This document shows, one piece after another, positions 34,133 through 44,063 of a stretch of 64,000 nt of DNA; the stretch's first letter is position 1, and every line of letters starts with the position of its first letter. The DNA comes from Albirhodobacter sp042466415. Lineage in GTDB: Bacteria > Pseudomonadota > Alphaproteobacteria > Rhodobacterales > Rhodobacteraceae. Location of the stretch: contig NZ_JAXHCH010000002.1 of the NCBI RefSeq assembly GCF_042466415.1, positions 2,232,001 to 2,296,000 of the forward strand, read 5' to 3'. A program made the translations under genes and the position numbers. The notes beneath the pieces were generated by a model. It saw only the letters and a program-made list of their open reading frames with translations, ran no database searches and was not told the DNA's origin.

Positions 34133-34834
34133 ATGTCCCAACATATCCTTTCGGCCTTCGACCGTGATCTGGAGGCTGTCCAAGCTCTCGTCGTTAAGAT
34201 GGGTGGCATGGTCGAAGCGCAGATCCTTGACGCTGCCCAAGCGCTCGATACGCGCGACGCCGAACTCGCGAGCGCTGTTCGGCTGCGTGATAAGGCCATC
34301 GACGCACTTGAAGAAAAGATCAATGAGGAAGCCGCTCGCCTCATCGCGCTGCGCGCACCCGCCGCAAGCGATCTGCGCACGGCGTTGACGGTGATGAAAA
34401 TCGCCGGCTCGTTAGAACGGGTGGGCGATTATGCCAAGAACATCGCGAAGCGCTCCGACGTCTTGATGCAGGCTCCCGCGATCGCGGGCTCGGGCGGCGC
34501 GATCCGCCGCATGGCGAAGGCCGTTGAAGGGATGATGCGCGACGCGATCGATGCCTATATCCAGCGCGATGCAGCCCTCGCAGCAGATGTTCGCGCCCGC
34601 GACATTGAAGTCGATCAGATGTATAATGCCCTGTTCCGCGAGTTCTTGACCTATATGCTGGAAGACCCGCGTAACATTACATCCTGCATGCATCTGCATT
34701 TCATCGCGAAGAACATCGAGCGCATGGGCGACCATGCAACGTCGATTTCCGAACAGGTGATCTACCTTGTGACAGGTGAGCTTCCCGACGAACCGCGCCA
34801 AAAAGATAACAGCGTCCAATCCGTGGAGGGGTAA
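34133..34834 (+). CDS. phoU: phosphate signalling protein PhoU
   Basis: PhoU connects the Pst transporter with the PhoR/PhoB pathway and represses the Pho regulon when phosphate is ample. The 233-residue protein has the two three-helix bundle repeats; each carries a metal-binding ExxxD-type motif, seen in GSLERVGDYAKNIAKR and AKNIERMGDHATSISE. Start ATG 34133 has GGAGG upstream. phoB follows two bases after the stop, so signalling genes are translated with the transporter they monitor. Confidence 0.97.
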   Translation: MSQHILSAFDRDLEAVQALVVKMGGMVEAQILDAAQALDTRDAELASAVRLRDKAIDALEEKINEEAARLIALRAPAASDLRTALTVMKIAGSLERVGDYAKNIAKRSDVLMQAPAIAGSGGAIRRMAKAVEGMMRDAIDAYIQRDAALAADVRARDIEVDQMYNALFREFLTYMLEDPRNITSCMHLHFIAKNIERMGDHATSISEQVIYLVTGELPDEPRQKDNSVQSVEG

Positions 34835-34836
34835 CA

Positions 34837-35529
34837 ATGGCAGCAGCTCAAACCCCTTGTGTCTTGGTTGTCGAGGATGAAAGCGCCCAGCGCGAAGTGT
34901 TGAAATACAATCTCGAAGCAGAAGGTTTCCGCGTCGCCATTGCGGTTAACGGGGATGAGGCGCTTTTGATGGTGCGCGAGGAAAAGCCAGATTTGATGGT
35001 GCTGGATTGGATGCTCCCGAATGTTTCAGGCATCGAGATCTGCCGCCAAGTGAAGGCAAATCCCGACACGCGGCAGATCCCCATCATTATGCTGTCCGCG
35101 CGCTCCGAAGAAACAGATCGCGTCCGCGGCTTGGAAACAGGGGCTGACGATTACGTCGTGAAACCCTATTCCGTCGTCGAACTCATGGCACGGCTGCGCA
35201 CCCAGTTGCGTCGTACCCGCCCTGCCACAATGGGCGAGCGCCTGACCTATGACGACATCATTCTCGACGCTGGCGAACACCGTGTGTTCCGCAGCGGAGA
35301 TATGCTGCATCTCGGGCCAACGGAGTTCCGTCTCCTATCAACGTTGATGGAAAAACCAGGCCGCGTCTGGACGCGTGACCAGCTCCTCGACCGCGTATGG
35401 GGTCGTGATATCTACGTCGACACACGAACAATCGACGTCCATGTCGGACGGTTACGCAAAGTCCTGATGCAAAATGGCGGCGCCGATCCGATCCGCACAG
35501 TGCGCGGGACGGGCTATTCGCTCGGCTGA
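34837..35529 (+). CDS. phoB: phosphate response regulator PhoB
   Basis: An OmpR-type transcription factor. The receiver has acidic residues E13 and D14, phosphoacceptor D57 in MVLDWMLP, and K109 in VVKPYS. The winged-helix domain contains LGPTEFRLLSTLME and the recognition region VDTRTIDVHVGRLRK. ATG 34837 follows GGAGGGG. It is the last gene of the operon it controls, and the Pho box upstream of pstS implies autoregulation. The partner histidine kinase phoR is not in the window. The final 16 bases overlap the convergent ribokinase-like gene. Confidence 0.97.
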   Translation: MAAAQTPCVLVVEDESAQREVLKYNLEAEGFRVAIAVNGDEALLMVREEKPDLMVLDWMLPNVSGIEICRQVKANPDTRQIPIIMLSARSEETDRVRGLETGADDYVVKPYSVVELMARLRTQLRRTRPATMGERLTYDDIILDAGEHRVFRSGDMLHLGPTEFRLLSTLMEKPGRVWTRDQLLDRVWGRDIYVDTRTIDVHVGRLRKVLMQNGGADPIRTVRGTGYSLG

Positions 35530-36404
35530 TCCGCAAGAAAGTTATCAACCTCGTCACGGGTCGGGATCGCATCGGCGGTTCCGGCCCGCGTCACTTTGAG
35601 GGATGCCGCCGCTGAGGCGAGGCGCATCGCCTCCTCCTTGGTAAGTCCCTCTGCTAGCCCTGATATCAAAAATCCCGCAAACGTATCCCCAGCGCCGGTT
35701 GTATCAATCGCTTCGACCTTAATCGCCTTAGAAGGCGTCTGCGTCTGGCCTTCGTTATCATACCAAACTGCGCCCTGTGCGCCGCGGGTCACAACGACAT
35801 GTGAGACGGGAATTTTATCGATCGCACTCCCCAGTGCCGCACAAAGTTGATCCGCCTCAACCTCGTTCAACAATAGCAGCCAAACATAGGGCAATACCTC
35901 CCGCACGGCCTTGCTCTCAAATGGCGCTGCCGAATAGACCAGTTTCAGGCCAGTCTCATGCGCAAGACGGGCCATTTCAACTTGGCAGCCAGCCTCGTTT
36001 TGTAGAACAAGAAAGTCGCCCTCCTGCGCCGAAGCAAGCACCGACCGCAGAGGACCAGGCGAGATCGCCAGATTTGCGCCCGAAAATAAAACGATCGTGT
36101 TCTCTCCGTGATGGTCAATATTGATGATTGCATGGCCCGAAGGCGTATCGCCCTGCTGTACATGCGTGCAATCGACACCCATGGCCTTCATCCGGTCGAT
36201 CATCCACAGCCCATCTCCCCCAACGGCGCCGAGGTGCCGCACATCGGCACCTGCACGCGCCATTGCAACGGATTGATTCGCCCCCTTCCCGCCGAGCCCG
36301 CGCGAATAGGCCGTCGCCGCCAAGGTCTCGCCCGCACGTGGGAAGCTCTCCATCCGGTAAAAATGATCTGTGTTGATCGAACCCAAATTATAAATCGTCG
36401 CCAA
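35514..36404 (-). CDS. rbsK: ribokinase-like PfkB carbohydrate kinase
   Basis: A 296-residue PfkB kinase that phosphorylates a sugar, most likely ribose at O5. It has the N-terminal GSINTDHFYRMESFPRAGET segment with the sugar-binding Asn-Asp pair, GLGGKGANQSVAMARAGADV, and the C-terminal anion hole and base DTTGAGDTFAGFL with catalytic Asp. These fit ribokinase better than other PfkB members, though a related pentose cannot be excluded. No ribose transporter lies beside it. It is convergent with phoB (16-base overlap) and lies downstream of maeB on the same strand after a GC-rich hairpin. Confidence 0.85.
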   Translation of the reverse strand: MATIYNLGSINTDHFYRMESFPRAGETLAATAYSRGLGGKGANQSVAMARAGADVRHLGAVGGDGLWMIDRMKAMGVDCTHVQQGDTPSGHAIINIDHHGENTIVLFSGANLAISPGPLRSVLASAQEGDFLVLQNEAGCQVEMARLAHETGLKLVYSAAPFESKAVREVLPYVWLLLLNEVEADQLCAALGSAIDKIPVSHVVVTRGAQGAVWYDNEGQTQTPSKAIKVEAIDTTGAGDTFAGFLISGLAEGLTKEEAMRLASAAASLKVTRAGTADAIPTRDEVDNFLADQPSE

Positions 36405-36443
36405 AATATGGCCTCCGGTTGCTCTAAATATCCCACGGGGGGT

Positions 36444-36464
36444 GCGGGGGTGTGAAACCCCCGC
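36444..36464 (-). terminator. GC-rich hairpin after maeB
   Basis: An 8-bp stem GCGGGGGT/ACCCCCGC with a 5-base loop, nine bases beyond the maeB stop on the minus strand. It lacks a T-run, so termination into the kinase gene 40 bases further may be incomplete. Confidence 0.5.
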
Positions 36465-36472
36465 TCCGACGC

Positions 36473-38740
36473 TTATTTACCTTGTCCCAAACGGCAGGCA
36501 GCAATCGCAGCCATATTCAGGATGTCGTTCACGGTCGAAACTGTGGAACAAATCTGCACGGGATGCGCGATACCCGTGAGGATCGGCCCGATAACGGTCG
36601 CGCCGGCCATCTCCTGCATGAGTTTCACGGAGATAGACGCCGAATGGCGCGCTGGTACAACCAACACATTCGCAGGGCCTGACAGACGGCAGAACGGATA
36701 ATGTGCCATCTGATCGGCATTGAGCGCCACGTCGACGGTCATTTCGCCCTCATACTCGAAATCAACACCGCGCTTATCGAGAACCTTTGCAGCATCGTGC
36801 ATTTTGGTCGCGCGTTCGGAAACAGGATAGCCGAAGGTCGAGAACGACAAGAACGCGACGCGCGGGTCCAAACCGAGCCCCCGCGCCACTTGCGCGCCGC
36901 GTGAGGCGATATCCGCCAGATCTTCTTCGTTCGGCCACTCATGTACGAGGGTATCGCCCATCATAACGATGCGTCCCTTATGCAAAATAGCCGTGATCCC
37001 AACCGCGCCATCGGTGGGTTTCGCGTCAATCACCTTGTTGATCAATTCGAGCACATGGGCAGATTTTCGGGTAGTTCCCGTGACAAGACCGTCACCATGC
37101 CCATGAACCAACATCAATGCAGCAAAGACATGGCGATCACGTGTGGCAAGCTTGTGGACTTCCTCGCGGTCGACGCCTTGGCGTTGAAGCCGTTTGTAGA
37201 GAAAATCCTTATACGTATCGATGTGCTTGGAATTGGCCGCGTTCACCACTTGGATCTCGCGGTACGCATCGCCTAGACCCGCTTGCTCCAATTGCTCCTT
37301 CACTTCCGTCTCACGGCCGACAACCAACGCACGGCCCATTCCCGCGCGCTGATAGGCGACGGCGGCGCGCAAAACGCGGGGATCGTCACCCTCTGCGAAA
37401 ATCATCGTGGCTTGCGCCTGACGCGCACGGGCATGGATGCCCTGCAAAATCGAGGCTGTCGGATCCATCCGCGCTTTCAGTGAGTGCGTATAGGCCGGCA
37501 TATCGATGATCGGACGACGCGCGACGCCTGTATCCATCCCCGCTTTCGCAACGGCGGGCGGAATCACATGGATCAGGCGCGGGTCAAACGGCGTCGGGAT
37601 GATGTAATCACGTCCAAAAGCCAGTTTGCGCCCGTAAGCCATTGCGACCTCGTCGGGGACATCTTCGCGCGCCAAGGCTGCCAGAGCTTGGGCACAAGCG
37701 ATCTTCATCTCGTCGTTGATCGCCCGCGCGTGAATATCCAACGCCCCGCGGAACAGGTAAGGGAAGCCCAGAACATTATTCACCTGGTTCGGATAATCGG
37801 ACCGTCCCGTCGCCACAATCGCGTCAGGGCGCACAGCGTGTGCTTCCTCGGGCGTAATCTCGGGATCAGGATTGGCCATCGCGAAGATCACCGGATTATC
37901 CGCCATCCCTGCGACCATCTCTTGTGTCACTGCCCCTTTCGCAGAAACGCCAAGGAACACATCTGCGCCAAGCATCGCGTCCTCAAGGGTGCGAGCATCC
38001 GTCCTCGCGGCATGAGCTGACTTCCACTGGTTCATGCCTTCTGTGCGGCCTTGATAGATCACACCTTTGGTGTCGCACATGATGCAATTATCATGCTTGG
38101 CGCCCATGGCCTTGATCAACTCAAGGCACGCGATGCCCGCCGCACCAGCCCCATTCAGCACGATGCGGCAATCTTCGATTTTCTTTCCCGAGAGTTCCAA
38201 TGCGTTCATCAGGCCAGCGGCGCAAATGACGGCTGTGCCGTGCTGGTCGTCGTGGAAGACCGGAATATCCATCATCTCTTTGAGTCGCTGCTCAATGATG
38301 AAGCATTCCGGCGCCTTGATGTCCTCCAGATTGATCCCGCCGAAAGTCGGCCCCATCAGGGACACTGCCTTGATGATCTCCTCCGGATCCTCGGTATCCA
38401 ATTCGATATCAATCGCGTTCACATCAGCGAAACGCTTAAACAGGACCGCTTTGCCTTCCATCACCGGTTTGGACGCAAGTGCCCCGAGATTGCCCAACCC
38501 CAAGATCGCCGTTCCATTTGAGATCACGGCCACCATGTTGCCCTTCACCGTGTAATCATACGCGGTCTCGGGGTTTGCGGCGATGGCCTCAACCGGCACC
38601 GCAACACCGGGAGAATACGCGAGCGAAAGATCGCGCTGTGTCGTCATCGGCTTGGTCGCGACGATCTCGTATTTACCCGGGCGCGGGTCGATATGATACG
38701 CGAGGGCTTCCTCGGGCGTGATGCGGTTCTTCGGGGACAT
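36473..38740 (-). CDS. maeB: NADP-dependent malic enzyme (MaeB type)
   Basis: Converts malate to pyruvate, CO2 and reduced pyridine nucleotide. The 755 residues consist of an N-terminal malic enzyme (about 1-425) and a C-terminal phosphotransacetylase-like domain (about 430-755) that is usually regulatory. The malic part shows DLSLAYSPGVAVPV, VISNGTAILGLGNLG, DIPVFHDDQHGTAVI and the nucleotide site VLNGAGAAGIACLE. The start ATG follows GAATGG with a weak ribosome site. It is divergent from mutS across 120 bases. Confidence 0.96.
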   Translation of the reverse strand: MSPKNRITPEEALAYHIDPRPGKYEIVATKPMTTQRDLSLAYSPGVAVPVEAIAANPETAYDYTVKGNMVAVISNGTAILGLGNLGALASKPVMEGKAVLFKRFADVNAIDIELDTEDPEEIIKAVSLMGPTFGGINLEDIKAPECFIIEQRLKEMMDIPVFHDDQHGTAVICAAGLMNALELSGKKIEDCRIVLNGAGAAGIACLELIKAMGAKHDNCIMCDTKGVIYQGRTEGMNQWKSAHAARTDARTLEDAMLGADVFLGVSAKGAVTQEMVAGMADNPVIFAMANPDPEITPEEAHAVRPDAIVATGRSDYPNQVNNVLGFPYLFRGALDIHARAINDEMKIACAQALAALAREDVPDEVAMAYGRKLAFGRDYIIPTPFDPRLIHVIPPAVAKAGMDTGVARRPIIDMPAYTHSLKARMDPTASILQGIHARARQAQATMIFAEGDDPRVLRAAVAYQRAGMGRALVVGRETEVKEQLEQAGLGDAYREIQVVNAANSKHIDTYKDFLYKRLQRQGVDREEVHKLATRDRHVFAALMLVHGHGDGLVTGTTRKSAHVLELINKVIDAKPTDGAVGITAILHKGRIVMMGDTLVHEWPNEEDLADIASRGAQVARGLGLDPRVAFLSFSTFGYPVSERATKMHDAAKVLDKRGVDFEYEGEMTVDVALNADQMAHYPFCRLSGPANVLVVPARHSASISVKLMQEMAGATVIGPILTGIAHPVQICSTVSTVNDILNMAAIAACRLGQGK

Positions 38741-38860
38741 GGGCCATTCCTCTTTGCAAGTTGTCCCCTTCTAACGTCCAGCGGCACAGCGCTCAATCGA
38801 ATTGGCGCTTTAACAGGTGAGCGGGCTTTTGTAGGGTCTCCCAAACCTTTTGGGGGCCTG

Positions 38861-41509
38861 ATGTCGGATCAAACTGTCACGCCAATGATGGCGCAATATC
38901 TCGGAATTAAAGAGCAAAACGCGGGCGCGCTGCTGTTCTACCGGATGGGCGATTTCTACGAAATGTTCTTTGAGGATGCCGTCGCGGCGGCGGCGGCGCT
39001 CGATATCGCACTGACAAAGCGGGGAACACATGACGGCGAGCCGATCCCGATGTGCGGCGTACCCGTTCACGCAGCAGAAGGGTATCTTCTGACGCTGATC
39101 CGAAAAGGGTTCCGCGTTGCCATCGCAGAGCAAATGGAAAATCCTGCCGAGGCTAAAAAGCGCGGGGCGAAATCTGTCGTGAAACGCGATGTCGTGCGCC
39201 TTGTCACACCGGGGACGCTTACCGAGGAAAGCTTGCTCGAAGCGCGCCGTCACAACTTCCTGGCGGCTTGGGGTGAGGTGCGTGACGATGCGGCGCTCGC
39301 GTGGGTTGATATTTCGACAGGTGAGTTTCGCGTGATGCCCTGCCCGCTCGTTCGCCTCGCGCCGGAACTTGCACGTCTTGCGCCCCGCGAGATCCTCGTG
39401 AGCGAGGCAAAAGAGACTGATTTGGCGGAAATAGTCTCTGATACGCGCGCGGCGCTGACACCACTTGCCCGATCAAGCTTCGATAGCCAGAGCGCGGAAA
39501 AGAGACTTTGTGAGCTCTTTGCCGTTGGATCTCTTGATGCGTTTGGTTCATTTTCGCGCGGCGAAATTGCCGCGATGGGCGCGCTGATTGATTATCTGGA
39601 TATGACGCAACGCGGGAAGCTCCCCCTGCTGCGCCGTCCGCTGCGCGAAGAAGCCGGCGCCGCGATGCAGATCGACGCGGCGACGCGGCGGAATTTAGAA
39701 CTAACGCAAGCGCTCTCGGGCGGGCGAGAAGGCTCGTTACTTCATGCGATCGACCGCACTGCGACAGCGGGCGGCGCACGCCTGTTGGAGCGCCGAATTT
39801 CCGCGCCCTCTCGCAACCTGCAACACATCCGAGAACGACACGATTCTGTGCGTTTTTTGGTGGAACAGGGTCGATTCCGTGCAGACCTGCGGGAGGATTT
39901 AAAACGCTGTCCCGATATGGATCGGGCATTGTCACGTCTCGCGCTGGAACGTGGCGGGCCGCGTGATATGGCGGCGATCCGCAACTCTCTCGAACAGGCC
40001 GCACAAATCGCGGAGCGCTTCGATGCCTCAGATGCGCCGCCTCTGCTCGCGTTGGCGAGAAACTCCTTAACGGGTCACGACTCGCTTTTGCTATTCCTGA
40101 ACGCCGCGCTTATCGCAGAACCGCCCATGCTTGCGCGTGACGGAGGATTTGTCAGCGCGGGATTTGACGTCGAATTGGACGAGACACGCCAACTGCGTGA
40201 CGAGGGGCGATCCGTTATCGCCAAGATGCAGCAAGATTACGCGACGCAAGCCGACATCCCGAGCCTCAAGATTAAACACAACAACGTCTTGGGGTATTTC
40301 ATCGAGGTCACTGCGACACATGCCGAAAAGATGCTCTCTGCGCCGCTGAACGAGACATTTATCCACAGGCAGACAACCGCAAATCAGGTTCGTTTCACGA
40401 CCGTACCACTGTCCGAAATAGAGACCAAAATTCTCAACGCCGGCAATCATGCGCTACAGCTTGAAAAGGCCATTTTCGAGGATCTGCGCAAGGCTATTCT
40501 CGCCGAAGCAGGCCCGATTGCCGAAGCCGCGCGCGCCTTGGCAGAGCTGGACCTTGCCGCGGCATTTGCGGATCTCGCGGCAGGTGAGAACTGGGTTGAG
40601 CCTGTCATCGACGAGAGCCGCGCGTTTCACGTGGAGGCAGGGCGTCATCCCGTGGTCGAGCTCGCGCTTAAACGTGCAGGCGAAAGCTTCATCGCGAATG
40701 ATTGTGGGCTCACGCAAGACAGCACGCCGGCAATTTGGCTGCTGACCGGTCCGAACATGGCGGGTAAGTCAACATTCTTGCGGCAAAACGCGATTATTGC
40801 GCTCTTGGCACAGGCTGGTGCCTTTGTTCCCGCGGCGTCAGCCCATATTGGCCTCGTCAGTCAGCTATTCTCGCGGGTCGGTGCCGCGGACGATCTCGCA
40901 CGCGGACGATCGACATTCATGGTCGAAATGGTTGAAACAGCCGCGATCCTAAATCAGGCTGATGACCGCGCATTGGTTATTCTAGATGAAATCGGACGCG
41001 GTACCGCCACCTATGATGGATTGTCCATTGCATGGGCCGTGATGGAACACTTGCACGAAACAAACCGCTGTCGTGCGCTATTCGCTACGCATTATCACGA
41101 GATGACCGCGCTATCTGCGAAGCTCGACGGCGTTGAAAATGCAACGGTATCGGTGCGTGAATGGCAAGGAGACGTGATTTTTCTGCACGAGGTAAAGAAG
41201 GGCGCGGCAGATCGTTCTTACGGGGTGCAAGTTGCGCGGCTCGCAGGCCTGCCCGACAGCGTGGTGCGCCGCGCCAAGGTTGTTCTGGAGGCGCTTGAGA
41301 AGGGCGAACGCGAAGGCGGTGTGAAGAAGCAAACGATCATTGATGATCTTCCGCTGTTTTCCATTCCCGCTGCTGCCGTCAGCGCGCCAGTGGCTGTAGG
41401 GCCATCGCCGCTCGAAACGCGCCTGCAAGATATCGCGCCGGATGAAATGACCCCGCGAGAGGCGCTCGCCGCGCTCTATGAGTTGAAATCACTGCTGGGG
41501 GATCGGTAA
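38861..41509 (+). CDS. mutS: DNA mismatch repair protein MutS
   Basis: Recognises mismatches and starts repair with MutL. The 882 residues include the mismatch-binding domain with GDFYEMFFEDA (the Phe-x-Glu motif), connector and lever regions, the clamp segment, and the ATPase with Walker A TGPNMAGKST near residue 630 and VILDEIGRGTATYDGLSIAW. ATG 38861 follows GGGGG by five bases; an ATG at 38693 is antisense to maeB. It stands alone and ends in a two-way terminator. Confidence 0.97.
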   Translation: MSDQTVTPMMAQYLGIKEQNAGALLFYRMGDFYEMFFEDAVAAAAALDIALTKRGTHDGEPIPMCGVPVHAAEGYLLTLIRKGFRVAIAEQMENPAEAKKRGAKSVVKRDVVRLVTPGTLTEESLLEARRHNFLAAWGEVRDDAALAWVDISTGEFRVMPCPLVRLAPELARLAPREILVSEAKETDLAEIVSDTRAALTPLARSSFDSQSAEKRLCELFAVGSLDAFGSFSRGEIAAMGALIDYLDMTQRGKLPLLRRPLREEAGAAMQIDAATRRNLELTQALSGGREGSLLHAIDRTATAGGARLLERRISAPSRNLQHIRERHDSVRFLVEQGRFRADLREDLKRCPDMDRALSRLALERGGPRDMAAIRNSLEQAAQIAERFDASDAPPLLALARNSLTGHDSLLLFLNAALIAEPPMLARDGGFVSAGFDVELDETRQLRDEGRSVIAKMQQDYATQADIPSLKIKHNNVLGYFIEVTATHAEKMLSAPLNETFIHRQTTANQVRFTTVPLSEIETKILNAGNHALQLEKAIFEDLRKAILAEAGPIAEAARALAELDLAAAFADLAAGENWVEPVIDESRAFHVEAGRHPVVELALKRAGESFIANDCGLTQDSTPAIWLLTGPNMAGKSTFLRQNAIIALLAQAGAFVPAASAHIGLVSQLFSRVGAADDLARGRSTFMVEMVETAAILNQADDRALVILDEIGRGTATYDGLSIAWAVMEHLHETNRCRALFATHYHEMTALSAKLDGVENATVSVREWQGDVIFLHEVKKGAADRSYGVQVARLAGLPDSVVRRAKVVLEALEKGEREGGVKKQTIIDDLPLFSIPAAAVSAPVAVGPSPLETRLQDIAPDEMTPREALAALYELKSLLGDR

Positions 41510-41525
41510 GTCCCTCAACTCGAGA

Positions 41526-41559
41526 TCAGTTTCGCGCGAAGATCTCCGCGCGAAACTGA
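41526..41559. terminator. bidirectional hairpin between mutS and grpE
   Basis: A 13-bp stem around the arms CAGTTTCGCGCG and CGCGCGAAACTG, loop of eight, between the converging mutS and grpE genes. It is symmetric, so it could end both transcripts. Only short T-rich stretches flank it. Confidence 0.65.
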
Positions 41560-41568
41560 GATTTCAGA

Positions 41569-42132
41569 TCAGGATTTCGGCGTTGACGAGACGCCGACCT
41601 TGGCGGGACGCAAAAGGCGATCATGAAGCATGAAGCCATCGTCCATGACCTGAATGATATCGCCCGCAACCGTTCCTGGAACAGGCGCTTCGAACATAGC
41701 CTCGTGCGACTGCGGATCGAAACGATCACCGACCTGCGGCGCAATTGCTTTCACCCCGTGACGTGAGAAAACATTGAGGATCTCGCGCTGGGTGAGTTCA
41801 ACGCCCTCAATCAACGCCGGTGCAGCACCGCGAACTTCTTCGCCAGCCGCATCCAGCGCGCGCTTCAACGCGTCAAACACTGGCAACATATCGCGGGCAA
41901 GTTTCGAGCCGCCGTAGTTTTCAGCCTCACGGCGATCACGCTCGGAGCGCTTGCGCGAGTTCTCGGCGTCCGCCAAAGCGCGCATGAACCGGTCGCGGTA
42001 ATCGTCGCGCTCGGCGCGCAACGCCTCAAGCTCGCCTTCCGCGCCCGTATCCACATCCGCATCGTAAGCTTCCGAGAGTGGGTCGTTCATATCCATTGGA
42101 TCGTTCAAAGTCTCATCTTTCTTGTCGCTCAT
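41569..42132 (-). CDS. grpE: nucleotide exchange factor GrpE
   Basis: The ADP-ATP exchange factor for DnaK. The 187 residues show an acidic N-terminus, a long helix (about 35-85, with ERDDYRDRFMRALADAENSR) and the C-terminal beta domain with VLLRPAKVGV-type ending (DDGFMLHDRLLRPAKVGVS). AAAGG lies nine bases before ATG 42132; an ATG three codons upstream overlaps the hrcA stop as ATGA and may also be used. It follows hrcA on the minus strand. dnaK and dnaJ are not nearby. Confidence 0.95.
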   Translation of the reverse strand: MSDKKDETLNDPMDMNDPLSEAYDADVDTGAEGELEALRAERDDYRDRFMRALADAENSRKRSERDRREAENYGGSKLARDMLPVFDALKRALDAAGEEVRGAAPALIEGVELTQREILNVFSRHGVKAIAPQVGDRFDPQSHEAMFEAPVPGTVAGDIIQVMDDGFMLHDRLLRPAKVGVSSTPKS

Positions 42133-42137
42133 GCGTC

Positions 42138-43202
42138 TCATCCTTTGCCGCGACCGGACACCATCCGTCCGACCAGCTGCGCTGTATAATCCACGATCGG
42201 AACGATGCGCCCGTAGTTCAGCCGCGTTGGGCCAATCACACCGACCGCACCGATGATCTTTCGATCTGCGTTCATATAGGGAGACACCACCAGAGAGGAA
42301 CCCGAAAGTGAAAAAAGCTTGTTCTCCGACCCAATAAAAATGCGCACCCCGTCGCCTTCTTCGGCGAGATCAAGGAATTCTGCGATATCACGTTTTCGTT
42401 CGAGATCGTCAAACAGCGACCGAATTCGCTCAAGATCGATCTCTTGCCCGATTAGATTCGCCCGTCCACGGACAATCAGTCGCTCGTGGCGTTCTCCTTC
42501 GTCTTGCCAAAGCGCAAGGCCGCTATCCACAAGATCAGCCGCGAGCGTGTCGAGCTCCCGCCGTCTCTCACGGATCTGAATGGTGATTTCATCGCGCAGC
42601 TCGGACAGGGTGCGTCCCTCAGCGAGTGCGTTCAGAAAATTCGCAGCCTCGCGCATCGACGACGGCGTCTGTCCCAAGGGCGGCGAAAACACACGGTTCT
42701 CCACGCGGCCATCCGCAAAGACGAGAACCACCAAGGCGCGATCTACGCCAAGCGAAACAAATTCAATATGGCGAATCGGCGCTTCGATCTTGGGCGTTAA
42801 AACGAGGCTTGCGCCGTGTGTCATGTTTGAAAGCGCGGATCCGACGCGATCCAGTAGCGAGCCGACATTCGGATCGGGCGTGCCCATCGTTGCGTCAATG
42901 CGTTCGCGGTCTTGTGCGCCGAGTTCGGACACCTCCATCAACCCGTCAACAAACATCCGCAAACCAAGCTGTGTGGGAACCCTGCCCGCCGACACATGCG
43001 GCGAGCCGAGCAACCCGAGATATTCAAGATCATTCATAACGTTGCGGATCGTCGCGGCAGAAAGCTTTTCCGCCATCGATCGCGCAAGTGTCCGCGACCC
43101 CACGGGATCACCGCTGTCGAGATATCCCTCAACAACAAGGCGGAAGACCTCGCGAGAGCGGTCATTCAACTCACACAGGATACGGCTCTGGTCCATCATC
43201 AT
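42138..43202 (-). CDS. hrcA: heat-inducible transcription repressor HrcA
   Basis: Represses groESL (and dnaK in some bacteria) by binding CIRCE elements with GroEL help. The 354 residues have an N-terminal winged helix (REVFRLVVEGYLDSGDPVGSRTLAR type, given in part), then SAATIRNVMNDLEYLGLLGSPH and AGRVPTQLGLRMFVD. Start ATG at 43202 follows AAGGGAA. No CIRCE sequence was seen upstream, so autoregulation through CIRCE is not evident. It is divergent from rph over 147 bases. Confidence 0.95.
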   Translation of the reverse strand: MMMDQSRILCELNDRSREVFRLVVEGYLDSGDPVGSRTLARSMAEKLSAATIRNVMNDLEYLGLLGSPHVSAGRVPTQLGLRMFVDGLMEVSELGAQDRERIDATMGTPDPNVGSLLDRVGSALSNMTHGASLVLTPKIEAPIRHIEFVSLGVDRALVVLVFADGRVENRVFSPPLGQTPSSMREAANFLNALAEGRTLSELRDEITIQIRERRRELDTLAADLVDSGLALWQDEGERHERLIVRGRANLIGQEIDLERIRSLFDDLERKRDIAEFLDLAEEGDGVRIFIGSENKLFSLSGSSLVVSPYMNADRKIIGAVGVIGPTRLNYGRIVPIVDYTAQLVGRMVSGRGKG

Positions 43203-43349
43203 AGGTTCCCTTCGGTGCGAGTTAACGGGGGAAGGCAGCGAAGGTCAATCACAGCTGCGAGGTAAACTGGCATTCAGGGTTGCATCATTGAGGGGACGAC
43301 CTCTAATTGGCCCGGATACACCTGATTTTACCCTGTGAAAGGATTTGCC

Positions 43350-44063
43350 ATGCGCCCCTCCGGCCGGACCCTCAACGAGATGCGGACGATTTCAATCGAG
43401 ACCGGCGTGACAAAACATGCCGAAGGATCCTGCCTGATCAAAATCGGCGGAACGCATGTGTTGTGCACGGCAACCATTGAGGATCGCCCGCCTTCGTTCC
43501 TGAAAGGCACTGGGCTTGGTTGGGTGACTGCAGAATACGGGATGCTGCCGCGCTCCACCCATTCGCGCAATCGCCGCGAGGCCGCGATGGGCAAGCAATC
43601 GGGCCGTACCCAGGAAATTCAGCGCTTAATCGGCCGCGCACTCCGCGCCGGTGTGGACCGTGTCGCACTTGGTGAGCGTCAGATCGTCGTCGATTGCGAC
43701 GTGCTTCAGGCCGATGGCGGTACACGTTGCGCAGCAATCACCGGCGGCTGGGTCGCGCTTCGCTTGGCGGTGAACAAGCTGATGAAGGCGGGCATTGTCG
43801 TCTCCGATCCCCTCGTCGATCCGGTTGCCGCGGTGTCTTGCGGGATCTATGGCGGACAAGCGATCTGTGATCTGGATTATCTCGAGGATTCTGAGGCAGG
43901 CACCGATGGAAATTTCGTGATGACCGGTTCCGGAAAGCTGATCGAGGTTCAGATGTCCGCTGAAGGCTCCACGTTCTCGCGTGATCAAATGAACGCCTTG
44001 CTGGATCTCGCGGAAGCGGGCGTCGCGCAACTCGTCGCCGCACAAAAGGCGGCCACAGCATGA
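43350..44063 (+). CDS. rph: ribonuclease PH
   Basis: A phosphorolytic 3' exoribonuclease that trims tRNA 3' ends. The 237 residues include MRPSGRTLNEMRTISIE, the CTATIEDRPPSFLKGTGLGW region, EYGMLPRSTHSRNRRE, and the catalytic DCDVLQADGGTRCAAITG segment. AAAGGA precedes ATG 43350; a GTG at 43335 is less likely. It overlaps rdgB by four bases. Confidence 0.97.
   Translation: MRPSGRTLNEMRTISIETGVTKHAEGSCLIKIGGTHVLCTATIEDRPPSFLKGTGLGWVTAEYGMLPRSTHSRNRREAAMGKQSGRTQEIQRLIGRALRAGVDRVALGERQIVVDCDVLQADGGTRCAAITGGWVALRLAVNKLMKAGIVVSDPLVDPVAAVSCGIYGGQAICDLDYLEDSEAGTDGNFVMTGSGKLIEVQMSAEGSTFSRDQMNALLDLAEAGVAQLVAAQKAATA

Noticed and set aside
39219..40004. 261-codon open frame antisense to mutS
   Set aside because: Low-complexity Arg/Ser/Pro sequence with no start signal, lying wholly inside mutS.
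40622..40640. GTTTCACGTGG in mutS as a third parS
   Set aside because: Only one half of the palindrome matches; the other arm has several mismatches.
43203..43349. CIRCE element searched for upstream of hrcA
   Set aside because: No TTAGCACTC/GAGTGCTAA inverted repeat is present in the spacer.
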